Below, one piece after another: positions 9,090 to 22,428 of a stretch of DNA of 64,000 nt. Source of the DNA: Acephala macrosclerotiorum (taxonomy: Eukaryota; Ascomycota; Leotiomycetes; Helotiales; Mollisiaceae); NCBI GenBank assembly GCA_014904845.1, contig MU119221.1:372001-436000 (forward strand), written 5' to 3'. The notes beneath the pieces are model-generated. The model saw only the letters and a list, made by a program, of their open reading frames with translations, ran no database searches and had not been told where the DNA came from. The first letter of the stretch is position 1, and each line of letters begins with the position of its first letter. The position numbers and the translations under genes are program-made.

Positions 9090-10889
9090 ATGGCCCCGTG
9101 TCAAGCAAACCGAAACATCCAAAAAGCTGGGCGGCAAGACTTGGTGCGAAAAAACGAAAGTGAGCAAGCTATTTATACCGTTGCGTGTTTTGACTGATCG
9201 TTCATAGGGACGCGGCCACAAGGTATCAAGAAAGAACCATCACAATTTCCTTCTCGTAAAAGCGCACGCCTACAACTCTCCAAGGACACGAACACCGAAC
9301 CCAAGCATCCACTTCCCTCCTCAAGTAGCAACACTCCTGGCAAAGAGGCATGTCGCTTTCCTCCTGGTATGCGATAAAGCTAACTCAAGTTTCTACAGAA
9401 TCGATCGACCCTTCTGCAAGATAAAGATCGAAAACGAAAGCGAGCGCAAGAACCCGAAGAACCACCCATTCACGCTCCATTCAAGCGACAGCGCACATCT
9501 GTTGCACACTCGGCTTTTGGGGATACATTTGATAAGCCAGCGGCGGACGGTGTCGTCGATAATAAGGTTAATCCAATCGCGTATTGGATTGAGAAGGAAA
9601 GGTGGCCTGAGGAATGCTTCGAACAAGACGAGCAGACTTGGAAGGATTTCGAAAACGACAGCTGGTTTGAGGAATATTGGGAGCCAGAGAACATGAGTCA
9701 CGTACTTGCAAGGAAGAAGTCGTCATCCTCCCTTCGTGGTAAACTATCGGAGGCCGGTTCTGGCTCTACTACGCCTAGCGATCAAAAGCAAAGGGAAATC
9801 AAATCCTCCCCATACAAAGATCCACGTTATAAGACTTTACTCGCAACCAAAGGCAGCTTCATGGACGAGTCCGATTTAGGGATTACAGGCAAAAGCAAGG
9901 TCGATTATCAAACCCTCCTCAGTGCTGAGCAACAAGTTCCCAATGGCTCTTTATTTCGCGACGACCGATTCAAATCAACTTGTCGGAACATACAAGACAG
10001 AAATGAGACCAGGGTCATCCGGGATATCTCGCTCCTGATTGTTCCTTCTGCAGAAACACTGGCTATATACGGCGCCACCACCCTTCAGTGCTTGATCGAG
10101 AGTACTAACGAAGGCTGGAACAATTCCATCCCTGTGACTAAGACTCGTCCGCAGCCAGACTATTCTGTAGGATTCAGGCGAGAGGCGTTCACAGAAGAGC
10201 AGCTCAAAAGGCTTGAACCATTCGTCGGCGATCTTACAGATACTTCTCTCTTCATGGCCACGTACTACATGTACTTCCCGTTCCTAACCTGCGAAGTAAA
10301 GTGCGGCGCCGCGGCACTCGATATCGCAGACCGACAGAATGCTCATAGCATGACGATGGCGGTGAGAGGTGTTGTGGAACTCTTCAGACTTATGAACCGC
10401 GAAAAGGAGCTTCACCGGGAGATACTCGCCTTCTCAATCTCGCACGATCACCGGACAGTGAGAATCTACGGCCACTACCCTGTAATCGACGGGGAAAAGA
10501 CCACCTTCTACCGCCACCCGATCAAGGAGTTTAGCTTCACGAGCGAAGAAGGCAAAGACAAGTGGAAATCGTACCAATTCACCAAAAATGTCTACGATAT
10601 ATGGATGCCGACTCACTTGAAAAGAATCTGTTCGGTTATCGATAAGTTGCCATCCGATTTGAATTTTGAGGTCTCGCTGCAATCTGAATCCGGGCTTTCA
10701 CAGGGGTTGGAAAGCCACCATCTCTCTGACCAATCGAGTCACGATGCCGCGTCTCTACTGGAGGAAGCCGACAGTCAATCAAGCTGTGCTGGAGACGTTA
10801 CTCCAAATACTTCCATGTCTCAGAGGATTGAGGGGGGAGCATTTAAAAAGCCGAGGAAAAGGGGTCGATCTGTTGAATTACGTCAGTGA
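9090..10889 (+). CDS. DUF7924 family protein, possible PD-(D/E)XK nuclease fold
   Basis: Three exons, 9090-9159, 9208-9347 and 9399-10889, give 566 residues. Intron 1 has donor GTGAGC and acceptor CATAG. Intron 2 works in frame only with a GC donor (GCATGT) and a TTCTACAG acceptor behind a GCTAAC branch. The N-terminal 180 residues are basic and disordered (DKDRKRKRAQEPEE). The conserved domain follows, with YWIEKERWPEE, KGSFM, FRDD, ARKKSSSSL and SLLIVPSAETLA. QPDYSVG (Asp324) and, 45 residues on, TCEVKCG (Glu369, Lys371) with DRQNAHS resemble the PD...ExK catalytic pattern; that is my inference, not an established activity. The C-terminal tail is Ser-rich and ends in KKPRKRGRS, a likely nuclear signal. 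The family is common in fungal accessory regions. The frame is intact. Confidence 0.85.
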
Positions 10890-12184
10890 ATAGCTTCGCC
10901 GGTCACAAGTTAGTATTTGAGGCGTATTGTTTGCTATAGAGGGTTTTGGGAAAGCTGTAGATAGGATGAAACTATCCAAGCAAATGACCATTGGAGTTAC
11001 TGTATAATCCGCTAGTTGTTTCTGGCAAAGATGTCGCTGTACGTAGCAACACTCGCAGTAAAGAAAAGTCTGTTGGCCTTGGCGATCACCAGTCTCATAT
11101 CTGTTTCTGAGTTTCTTTGGTGGTGTTCCGCCTAATGCACCTTCCCCTAATCTCCTGCTGCCCTCTCTGTGAAGCCGTTTCTCGTCCGTATCTACTGCTG
11201 CATTTGAGTTTGAAGTCATTCATCAATTCCTTCGTACCGGCCAGTCCAGATCTGAGCCTCCGCGCATAACTTGTGGGTCACTTTTCCCCGAGCCGGCAGA
11301 TCAGTTGGTGGCCTCAAGCAACGCATGAAAAACCACCGCCCTTGAAAATGCTCAAAGTGTGCCTGATCATTGCTGGCTTCAACAACGTTGTATTAACTAA
11401 AACTCTAAGTTACGATACGGAAACATGCAGAGAAATAAGTCCTCAAAGGCATGAGACACCAGAATGCGTTCAAACGCTTGCAGCACAATATGAGCTGAGA
11501 GTGTCGTGACTCGTGACAGGCACCGACACACCTCTCTCTATTCCATGCCACCTCCTCACACTGTCATGCACTTCCTGATGCACGGCATGATCTGAGGAAG
11601 CCCTGAGCTGAGCTCTTACGTACCCACTCTTTTCTCTGCCACTCCTTCGCAGATCAAGCTAGTTAGAAGAGTTCAGCGCTACTACACACCCTTTCACCGG
11701 CAGATCCTGTTCCTGTGGACCGACCCAAACCCCTTTCACCAGGGCGACTCCTTACGCGGCCTGACTCGCCTTATACTAAGTGACAACACGAGCTGAGCAC
11801 CACTACAGCCCCTCCTCCGGGATGCCTTCCCGTTTGGGCAGATCATCGTCATGCCCAAGGGAGTCCAGCTGAGCGCCGGCATAGTCCAGTGCCTCAATCT
11901 GCCTTGAGCCTGCCTCATGCAGACTGACTGACCGACTCAGAGGGGTCAGCTAAGCTAGATGGAGTGGGCTTGGAACGGCTGGTGCCTGCTGACCATAGTC
12001 AGGTTCATGCAGCAGCGAGATTGCATCGAGGAAGGGATTGTACTAAGGCTCAGGTTACCCCTCACTTGATACGAAGAGAGGGGGAAGCTGAGCGTAGGTA
12101 GAGCCCCGTCCTCTGGGATATTCTAAACCTTTACATAAATAAGATCGGCCACAGAAATCATACCAGCAACCCCGCACCCCCTTT
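10890..12184. other. Intergenic; no supported gene
   Basis: Short ORFs only. From about 11500 the sequence is rich in GAGCTGAGC- and CTGACTGACTC-like words and merges into the repeat cluster that follows. No coding signal with splice continuity was found. Confidence 0.4.
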
Positions 12185-12673
12185 GTCAGTGAACTGTGCC
12201 GCTGGTGTGATTCTGCCTTGCCAGGATTTACATGAATCTCCCAGTACCACTGGCCCTTGTTGTGACTTCTTGCCAAAGCCTAGGGCACTGGGAGAGCGAG
12301 GCAGAATCACACCAGCGGCACAGTTCAGTGACAAAAGGGTGCAGGATCAGCTGGGTATGGGTCAAACAGAGGTGGAGATTCATGCAACGCCAATGCCGCG
12401 AAGGAGTCATACCAAGGGCCAATGGCACCGGAAGATTCATGTAAATCCTGACAGAGCAGAACCACATCAGCGGCACAGTTCACTGGCAAGAGTGTAGGAT
12501 CAGCTGGGTCGGGGTCAAACAGAGGTGGAGATTCATGTAACGGCAATGCCGCGTCCAGAAGACGCACCTCTGTCCGACTCTACCAGCTGACTCTCCCCCC
12601 TTTGTTCGTCAAGCTCCGGTACCAATACGATCCTGGCTGGCTAGGATTTACATGAATCTCCTAGTGGCACTGG
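12185..12673. repeat. Nested inverted and tandem repeats
   Basis: An inverted pair of 33 nt lies at 12185-12217 and 12300-12332, identical apart from about one base, enclosing about 80 nt. A second inverted pair, built on AGGATTTACATGAATCTCCC, lies at 12223-12259 and 12413-12448, and a third, direct-orientation copy at 12643-12673. Blocks of about 60 nt at 12343-12402 and 12496-12555 are direct repeats with an offset of 153 nt. The mixture suggests a degraded foldback element or a rearranged minisatellite. ORFs inside it translate the repeats. Confidence 0.75.
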
Positions 12674-14046
12674 ACATTGATGTGACTCCTCCCTGACGCA
12701 GCCCCACCATCTGCAGACTTGCCACCGATAATCTCCTCTTTGTCAATCCGGATGATACGATCGTCCCTTACATGGCATGCATGATCCCCCTCTTGATCCT
12801 CGGTGTAATCCTTCGTGACGCAATCTCGTAGCTGCATGAATCTCATGACGATCAGCTGGCGACCCAGTTATCCAAACCGTCCGCTGATATGGAACTGGTA
12901 CAACCCCCCCTTCCTAACGTAATGTCAAATCTGCGTGAACCAAACCCGCCGTCGGAGCACCTTGGCCCCATGCCTTCTACTGGCAGGAACAAAAACTAGG
13001 AGAGAGAGAAAAGAAACACGCAGGTAAAGTATAGCATTAAGATATCCGAAGCAAAGAGAAGTAAACTAAGTGCCACCGAAATTCATATCACATGAAATCG
13101 CCTCTGGAGACGTTAAGGAGACGTTATGGAACGATGAGGCTGAGCCACTTAACCTTATCACGTGCATGCAAGCGAATGTGGATCCAAAAATGGCCTCCAG
13201 AGGAATCCTAGTCGGAGCCAAAATGGGATCCGCGCTTAGAGACAAGACGAGGAAAGTGTAACCGGGCCTCAAGGGAGCCAAAACGAGCCCCTTTGGGCGC
13301 TAAAATGGCTCTCAATGCATGCTCAGGCTGATCCCTGCCGCCGTCCACTTTTGCTCACCATCGCTCACCCACTTCTCACCTTCGCCTCACCCTTACTCTC
13401 CTCAGCTCACCCAGTATTGCCGATAAAGCAGCCCTGCTCACCTTTCCGAACAGAAACAGATTTCGTGCAGGTGAGGATTCAGGTTAAACAACCAGCTGTT
13501 ATGAATACTCTTCCTTGACAGCGCTCGCGATACACAATTTAGAAAAAGGAAGACAGTGGCATTTTGAGGTGGGGAAGATCAGGTCATGGCCTCTGCAATT
13601 TTTAATTCATTGAATCATTCTCCAAGACATTAGCAATTGAGGACAGCGAATGCAGCATGCAGAACTGTAGGTTGTGATATGCTAAGACATAGCTCTCCAG
13701 TTTTCAAAACCTGAATAGACGGGTGAAGTGGCAGGAAACTTCCTCAGACACTGTCTCGGTCTCACCGATATCCCGCCTGCTAGTGAAGACACTGAGCTGA
13801 AATCCTGATGGAAACATAGTTCATGCTTATGCCAACATCAAGGAGCAGTTTTGGGAAAATTCGCGATTGAAAGAAAGTGAAGAAAAGCGTGAAGGTTGTG
13901 AGCAGTCTCGCAAATATCACTAGTCCTAATAAAGACTAGCATTTGGTGGTCTCTTCCCCGCCAAATCAATGCCAGACATCAGCTCAATATTTTCTGCATC
14001 AGCATTTCTTCAAGCATTTCTAGACTCTTGCTCCTAGATATATGGA
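12674..14046. other. Intergenic; no supported gene
   Basis: Contains a CTCACC-rich pyrimidine stretch at about 13350-13420 and only short, featureless ORFs. It is the 3' side of the vanillyl-alcohol oxidase gene. Confidence 0.4.
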
Positions 14047-16138
<2,092 letters not shown>

Positions 16139-17510
16139 GTTTGATATTTGGCGAGAGAGAATGGTAAGAGATGAAACCAACTTTCTTGTCAAAGATGCAG
16201 CTGCCAGAAGTGCAGGACCGTGGTCGATCCAGCACCTTTTTGAACCATCTCTCTTGGAATCCCTCGTAGCGCTGAGCTGATAATGATAGCTCGCCTCGCT
16301 GGGTTCATGCCTTTATGGCACCACAATAACAGTACTGTACCCTACACCGTAATTTCAGTGCGGGGTCCAAGCTAACAGGGTTTTGGAAGTGTTCACTTCG
16401 GGACCGACCGCTGACTCCATCTCGAGCAAGGAGGGGCCAGCTGATGAACCGTGGGTCTGGTACCACGAGTCAAACAGCCCCGCCTTTAACGGTACGGGCC
16501 CCTGGCGCGGCAAGTCTGCAAACGACGGGTACATAGCGCTCGGCCTTTAAAGTAGTCCACTTTTGGATGATCTTCAGTTGTCTGAGTCTGCGACCAATGA
16601 TGCCGAATCCTTTGGTCCTCATGCATTTCTGTCTTCCCTTGCCTTTTTGAAGAGCGGTTACCGCAGTAAACCCGAAAATTTCAAACGGCTTTCATTGGCG
16701 AAAGTCAAAGTTGGGATGGTCATCCATTATCAAATTAGTACAGTTGCAGCCCTGCGTTTTGAACCCTGTCAAAAGACTGAAACAACGCTAAAATCCTTCT
16801 TGGCGATTCACACGCAGCTACGAAGAAGTGAAGATGTTCTTTCCAGACTTCTACCACACAAAAGTCTGCTGTTCTATGGACAAAATTACTGGATTCTTCT
16901 GAAAACTTTGTCTAGCCAAGTCGATTCCACCAGACCTCTTGCCAGTCCTGTTGAATTAGCTTTTGCTTACACTGTCAGCCGAAAGGGACATCCAGACTCG
17001 AGAAAGTTCCTTTCGTCCAAAGTTGGAGAAAGCACGTCCACGTTCGGGAAAACATAAAAACCTTCTCTCTTGCCCTAATCATCGGCTTCCTCTGGCTGTC
17101 CAGGGATTGTCTCGCCATGGGACCCATGCAGTCCCACAAAGTTAAACACGTCTACTGCGCTCCTTTGGCACGCAGGGGTTACCTACCAGACAGCCTCGTC
17201 AGACACCGATTCAGAATCGGATAGAATGAAAAAAATCCCTTTTTGGACCCCGGGACACGTTTAATTCGTCATGCGTAGGAAGTTACAAGCGGCAGATCAT
17301 TTTCTTTTTCGGGCTTTTGAGATCGGCTAAGATGCAGCTTGGGTCGTTTGGAAGGCTAGACGAAAGTCTCTGATCCCCATTTTGAGCCTCTTTGCTACTA
17401 CGGTATGAAAATGTAAAATATCGTAGAACTCTCTTTCGATTCCAAGTGTGTTTTGTTCTGTGAGCTCCCTTCATTATTTTTGTTGCTGTACAGGTTTCTC
17501 TTCGTTTGTC
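16139..17510. other. Divergent intergenic region with one doubtful ORF
   Basis: Promoter space shared by the oxidase (minus) and the receptor gene (plus). A 164-codon plus-strand ORF at 16563-17057 has no recognisable domain and ordinary composition; I would not annotate it as a gene without transcript support. No clear operator or TATA element stands out. Confidence 0.35.
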
Positions 17511-19007
17511 ATGACTTCTTACCTTGGGAGCAATGGCCGTCTGGTCATTGTGGTAATGTGGGTAGAGACTATGATTGCATTAGTTTTCGTTCTCGCTCGT
17601 ATGTACACGAGAACTCGACTCGTGAGGAGTCTAGGTTGGGATGACCATCTTACCAACATATCAATGGTAAGCCAAGCATCAATCACTTTTGATCTCTTCG
17701 GAAGAGCTGATAAAACCCCAAAGTTCCTCTTCTTTGGATACACAATTCTCTGCACAGTGGCCGCCACGAATGGCTTCGGGAACCACTTGACAGATCTCGG
17801 CCTCACACAAGGAGTCAAAGCTATCAAATTGGAAATTGCAGGCCAAACCTTCAACATCGCCGCAATCGCTACAAGCAAAAGTTCCGTTGCGGTCTTCATG
17901 TTGCGGATCGTTATCCAGAAGCATTATTACTGGATATTGTGGTTTTGCATCCTTAGCATAAGCTTTGTTTGCGCATCGTGCATTATCTTCATGTATACAC
18001 AATGCACGCCTCTGGAGTCTGTTTTCAACCCGACATTACCGCATACTTGTTATCTCAATTTCACGACCAATGCTATTTTCTCTGGGAGCTATACTGCCGG
18101 CATGGACTTTGTTCTGGCTATTTTTCCTTGGTTCGTTCTATGGAAACTCAACATGAGGCGGAAGGAGCGCCTTACCATTGCCCTCGGATTATCGCTTGGT
18201 GTTTTGTAAGTCGTTCAAGTCCTCTTAACACCCTTTTGGTTGACTAATTCTGTAGTGCTGGGACCTGCGGAATCATCAGAGCAGTTGAACTTCAAGGAAT
18301 TGGAGGAAAATCCGACTATACCTGTAAATCCTCACTTTTTTCTCCTCTGCTCTCCAGCCCCGCACTTCCATCTCCCAGCCCGTCCTGGACTGTCTGAACT
18401 TCTTTTCCTCGAACAATGGATCACACCGACCAAGACGTCCTTCCCAGCCTCAGAAAGTCCCGGCAATACTGGGACATGGAAAATTCATTTCCTCCTTGCG
18501 TCTTTCCAGACATCCTAAAGTACTGCCCTACTAACTTCCCACCCAGATCTGACCCTCCCGCTCATCCTCTGGGGCTCAACCGAACTCCTGATCTGTATCC
18601 TCTGCGCCTCAATACCCACCCTCCGCCCCCTCTACAAACACGTCCGCAGAATCCACTCCTCCAACGCCCCCTACGAGCTCGGCAACACACCTCCCCGCCA
18701 ACTCGAAACTGGTCACAAAGAACTAGATTCCAACACCAAAGCCTCCTACCACAGTCGTTCCACGAATCAAGACGGAGGTGGGGCAAAGAATACGGCGATG
18801 ATGTTAGGAGGAGAAGGAGCTCAGACTACGATGTTTATGGGAGGAACGCATGATAATTCGAGCGATGAGGATATTTTACAAGGGATGAAGGGGAGGTTTG
18901 GGGATGCGGAGTTGGATTTGGAGATCGGTGTGGGAGTGAGAGAGGGGGAGTATGATAATAAGAAGGGTATTCATAAGACGACGCAGATTGATGTTACTTA
19001 TCAATGA
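17511..19007 (+). CDS. Seven-transmembrane rhodopsin-fold (Pth11-like) membrane protein
   Basis: Exons 17511-17666, 17724-18205, 18256-18323 and 18547-19007 give 388 residues. The start ATG precedes a first membrane helix (LVIVVMWVETMIALVFVLA). Then come YTRTRLVRSLGWDDHL, the loop typical of fungal integral-membrane rhodopsin-domain proteins; LCTVAATNGFGNHL; CYLNFTTNAIFSG, the conserved cysteine region; DFVLAIFPWFVLWKL; and, in later exons, AGTCGIIRAVEL and a last helix with STELLICILCASIPTLRPL. The tail is cytosolic, polar and glycine-rich. Intron 1 is 57 nt, a multiple of three without a stop, so an unspliced reading would hide it. Intron 3 is long (223 nt) and might contain a missed small exon. 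Members of this family act as putative GPCRs in Pth11-type signalling; the ligand here is unknown. Confidence 0.85.
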
Positions 19008-20467
19008 TGAGTATTTTTGAAAAGCAGTACCCGGGTGAATAGGAAGGCGCTAGTTATTAGGGAGATCTTAATTGGGGGCTACAGGCGTCATAATCCAGGC
19101 TAGATAGGAAACGGGACCTGGGCAAATACTTCAACGCTCTATGGCAACAATTGTATAATAGAGAGATCAAGGTGCAATGTACATAGAAAGCGCTACCTGA
19201 AATAATATACCAAAGTACTGTACACTTCGGGAGTCGATTTGGATTGGCATGCACAACCATTTCCACTGTTTCTTTCTTTGAACAGACTTTTTGCTAAAGC
19301 TTAAAGTGATGTGTCAAGCATTGGAATATCTTTCATGCAAGAGTCAATTTATTCTTCATTCTGCGAATCGATAGAATCGAGGTTTCGGACCCCTTGTTTC
19401 AGTCGGGATGGTGGTCTCCGGCGCCACTCTCAAATGCTTTGGTTCCCTGATGCGTTTCGGAAGGGTCATTGTTCTTGCCTCAAACTCTCTTGAGTGAATT
19501 TTGACTAGACTCGAAAAGCAAGCGCTAGGACAAGAGAAAGGGAGGAAGGAGTCGAGAATTTGCGTGATGTTCTGGAAAGGGGGGAACGACTCAATGAAAT
19601 CGCTCAAAAGAATCCTAAAAGTTGAGATGAAAACCGCTAACTGACTTTGAAAGATTATTGCAACGAATCATCACCAACACCGGATTCCGTGCTGAAGAAA
19701 AGTCCTGCTCTAACGCCCTGTATTCCCGGCTCGACGGTCTTTCCCTCCATTTCTATTTTTGGATTTCCGCGCTTGTAAAGATCCTACCAGAATCCCGTTA
19801 CCAAACATAACAGTCTCTGGGAACGTTGGTTGCTCAAGCTAAGCAAAACGAGGAGTTCTTCCAGCCACGTGCCCTTCACCCTCTTTGAGCCTAAAGAAAA
19901 GGGGCTTGCTTGGCCGCTAAGCGAACCCCTCAATCCTGAAGGTGCTGTTACACAATGTAACTATGCTGTTCGTCCATCTGACTTTTTAGAACTCAGCTCG
20001 TATTCATAACGTGATCTGTGGCTTCTTGTGCTGTACCAAGATAGGTGGATGGTCATGGGCAGTTTTAGCGAGCTGGAAGATTGACCGAGATCTGGGTGAT
20101 CGGTACAAATACTCATCGAAGTAGCTGTGAGGACATGAATCTATTCGATTCTCATCACAGGAGTTTTCCTTGTTCAACTCCATTCAATATGCTACTTCGA
20201 ATCCTCGTCACTACTCTGCTCATAGCGGCAAGTGTAATGGCTCTGCTATCAGGTAGCTCCCCTCAGGAACAATGAAAACATTGAAAAGCTGACACCCGAA
20301 GACACCCTCCTCGAGAAACAAGACTGATGTAAATCTCCGCACCGCCTGGCTCACTGCCCCGACGGCACTTATGTCCTCCCTAATATCTCTTCCTGCTCAT
20401 CGTCCTACCCCTTCTTGCCTATCCTACCTGCTCCCTGAATGGCGTCATTGTCCCTCAACCTCAAGGA
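19008..20467. other. Intergenic; possible fragments of a small secreted protein gene near the transposon
   Basis: A short ORF from 20190 starts with a signal-peptide-like stretch (MLLRILVTTLLIAASVMA) but stops after 28 codons. Further on, a frame reads CPDGTYVLPNISSCSSY, a Cys-spaced pattern a little like a chitin-binding module, just before the transposon. These may be pieces of a secreted-protein gene disrupted by the insertion, but I cannot build a continuous model. The rest holds only short ORFs. Confidence 0.25.
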
Positions 20468-20504
20468 CCACCAGGGGCTGCAGCTATTGATCCGACATCA
20501 AAAT
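20468..20504 (+). repeat. Left terminal inverted repeat of the Tc1-like element
   Basis: It begins CCACCAGGGGCTGCAGCTAT and runs about 37 nt; it matches the reverse complement of 21889-21925 with about three mismatches. Confidence 0.85.
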
Positions 20505-20579
20505 GTGGCCCGTGCGTAGAGTAAATAACCTCAATAAAATATAAACAACTATTTAAATCACTTAATTATAGCACTATAA

Positions 20580-21848
20580 ACACGTTCGCAGACTCGCCCG
20601 CGCACTTTTAAATGCGAAATTGAAGGCAAAGAATATACTATTTCAAAGAAATTAAGTTTCTTTAAAGACTACGATTAAAATAACAAATCGAAGTCGTTTA
20701 TTTAAATTTGCGTCGATTTTAAAATCTATTGCGATACGGGCTATAAATGGCTACGAGAACGAGATAAAATTGGGCTAGACGCGTGTCGAAAGAGTCGTTC
20801 GAGGTCAAAAATATTTAGATTAAAGTTTAGAGTTATAAAAGAATGTACAAGTTTTTGATAGCAAACGAAATAAATTACGCGATTAGTTTTTCGAATATTA
20901 AATCGAAAATTACGATATTCTAATTAAAAAAAGAATTTTGTAGATACAATTTAAAAAGCATACAAAGAACGGTTAGCGCTATAAGTAGACATATATTAAA
21001 AAGCGTATCTCAAAAAAGAATAAAAAAAAGAGAGTTGTATATAATTAAAAATATAAAAATAAGATTATAGAAAATTATTAGTATTTAATTTTTTTTTATA
21101 AACGAAATACACATTGATTTTTTATTAATAAAGATTAAATATATTTTAAGAGAAGAGAAAAAGCGTATAAATCTTAATAATATTTAAAAAAAAGCCGAAG
21201 AAAGAAAGCAATAAACTACATATAGTAGAATGGATTAATTAGTACGAGAAGTGCGAGAAATTAGAGTTCTATTACGACGAGAAAGATTATATGAAGTGAC
21301 TTAAGAGATTTAAAAAGTCTAGAAAAAAGAAAGTCGAGTCTAAAAAAGAGTTTTAAAACCGTTTAAAATAGTGAAATACTACTTTTTTGCACGCTATAAA
21401 AATTAAAATCAAAAGCAATTTTATAATTTAATAATACTATGTAGATCGCTTATTGTCTGTTTATATAAAGACTATTACGGACGCTTTTAAGAAGCGGGAT
21501 TTGCTTTGGATTTTGTAAGAAGATAACGATTAGAGTCACGATTATAAACTACTCGCTAGTAAGACTACATTTTTAGTTCAGACTATACGAGATGAAGTTG
21601 GGATACGTTTATTTGTTTATTCTCTATGGTCTTTTAATTTGAATCTAATCGAAGGATGTTGGTGCATTTTAAAAGAGCGCATACGTAAGAGATAGTGGCA
21701 TATGCTAGACTAATTGAAAAAGGTTCTATAGGACGAATGGAGCAAGATTATAGTGAAAGAAGTACGTGCCAGGATAGTTGAGATGCCTAAGAGATGTAAA
21801 CTAGTTCAAAGATTTGGTGGAAAGGCTATTAAGAGTGAGTTGTGGTAG
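20580..21848 (+). pseudogene. Degenerate Tc1-like transposase (DDE_3)
   Basis: Recognisable parts are a basic N-terminal stretch near 20745-20810 (WLRERDKIGLDACRKSRSR) and the C-terminal catalytic block from about 21640 (NLNLIEGCW, LKERIRKR, DEWSKIIVKEVRARI, MPKRCKLVQRFGGKAIK). Between them, stops and AT drift remove the frame. In-frame stops at the sites after RKR, after HMLD and after KKVL fit Gln codons changed by C-to-T, the RIP signature. The element cannot encode an active transposase. Confidence 0.75.
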
Positions 21849-21888
21849 ATTTAAGAATATAGGTGGTATTTTTGGTGTTTTTCGCTTA

Positions 21889-21925
21889 ATTTTGGTGTCG
21901 GACGAATAGCTGCAGCCCCTGGTGG
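21889..21925 (-). repeat. Right terminal inverted repeat of the Tc1-like element
   Basis: It ends AGCTGCAGCCCCTGGTGG; reverse complement of the left repeat, with small differences in the inner half. Confidence 0.85.
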
Positions 21926-22428
21926 ACACTGACAAAAGGATAGTCCTTACGACCGCTGCCTAGTCCATATCCGCGATCTCATGCGCTGACCACCAGCTGC
22001 CAACACCGACGACGACGACGACGACGAAGCTGAAGTGTACCGGTCCGACGGACTTCAAATGTGTTTGTGAATGCCCGAACAAAGTGTATGTTGTCTTTCC
22101 CTAGCATTGCTGCTCCCAGCCCCGTCTGTTCACGATGAGAGCAAGCCGCTGAGTATTCTGTGATTGGGTAGGACGACCTCTATGCAATATTGAATACTTC
22201 AAGGATTCGTGCTCGGATCTGGAGGTTCCTGTTGCTCATTGATACACTGACCAAGATTTGTTGGCTGGGCGTAGTTGAAAGTCGCAAGGGTTCTGAGCGG
22301 GCTTGAGCATTGTTGATGTGGGCTGTGGTAACCATAATTTGAGTATGGATCTCAAATTTTTGAATGTAGAGGTTGTTGGACCATCAATCGAACTACTCCT
22401 AATGAAGACATGTGAGCCCTGAAGGGGT
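21926..22428. other. Intergenic between the transposon and the NACHT gene
   Basis: No complete ORF with known domains. The Cys-rich frame noted under the microsatellite ends at about 22105. Confidence 0.4.
22008..22026. repeat. (GAC)n microsatellite
   Basis: About six GAC units. In one frame they would encode a Thr run ahead of a Cys-rich stretch (CTGPTDFKCVCECPNK), perhaps a fragment of a secreted protein on the right side of the transposon. Confidence 0.7.

Larger units (their letters stand above)
20468..21925 (+). mobile_element. Tc1/mariner-type DNA transposon, RIP-degraded
   Basis: About 1.46 kb bounded by inverted repeats (see next entries). The interior is very AT-rich compared with the flanks. 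On the plus strand, near the 3' end, the frame gives NLNLIEGCW, the DDE_3 motif around the third catalytic residue of Tc1-like transposases (Glu in this subgroup). Further on the frame has stops exactly where Gln codons are expected (TAG, TAA, TAG in CpA context), then an intact C-terminus ending FGGKAIKSELW and TAG at 21846-21848. A clear TA target duplication is not visible at the outer ends. Confidence 0.85.

Noticed and set aside
12183..12567. Overlapping ORFs on both strands in the 12-kb repeat cluster
   Set aside because: They arise from the inverted and direct repeats; no start context or domain.
16563..17057. 164-codon plus-strand ORF
   Set aside because: No domain and no splice partner; kept only as a remark under the intergenic entry.
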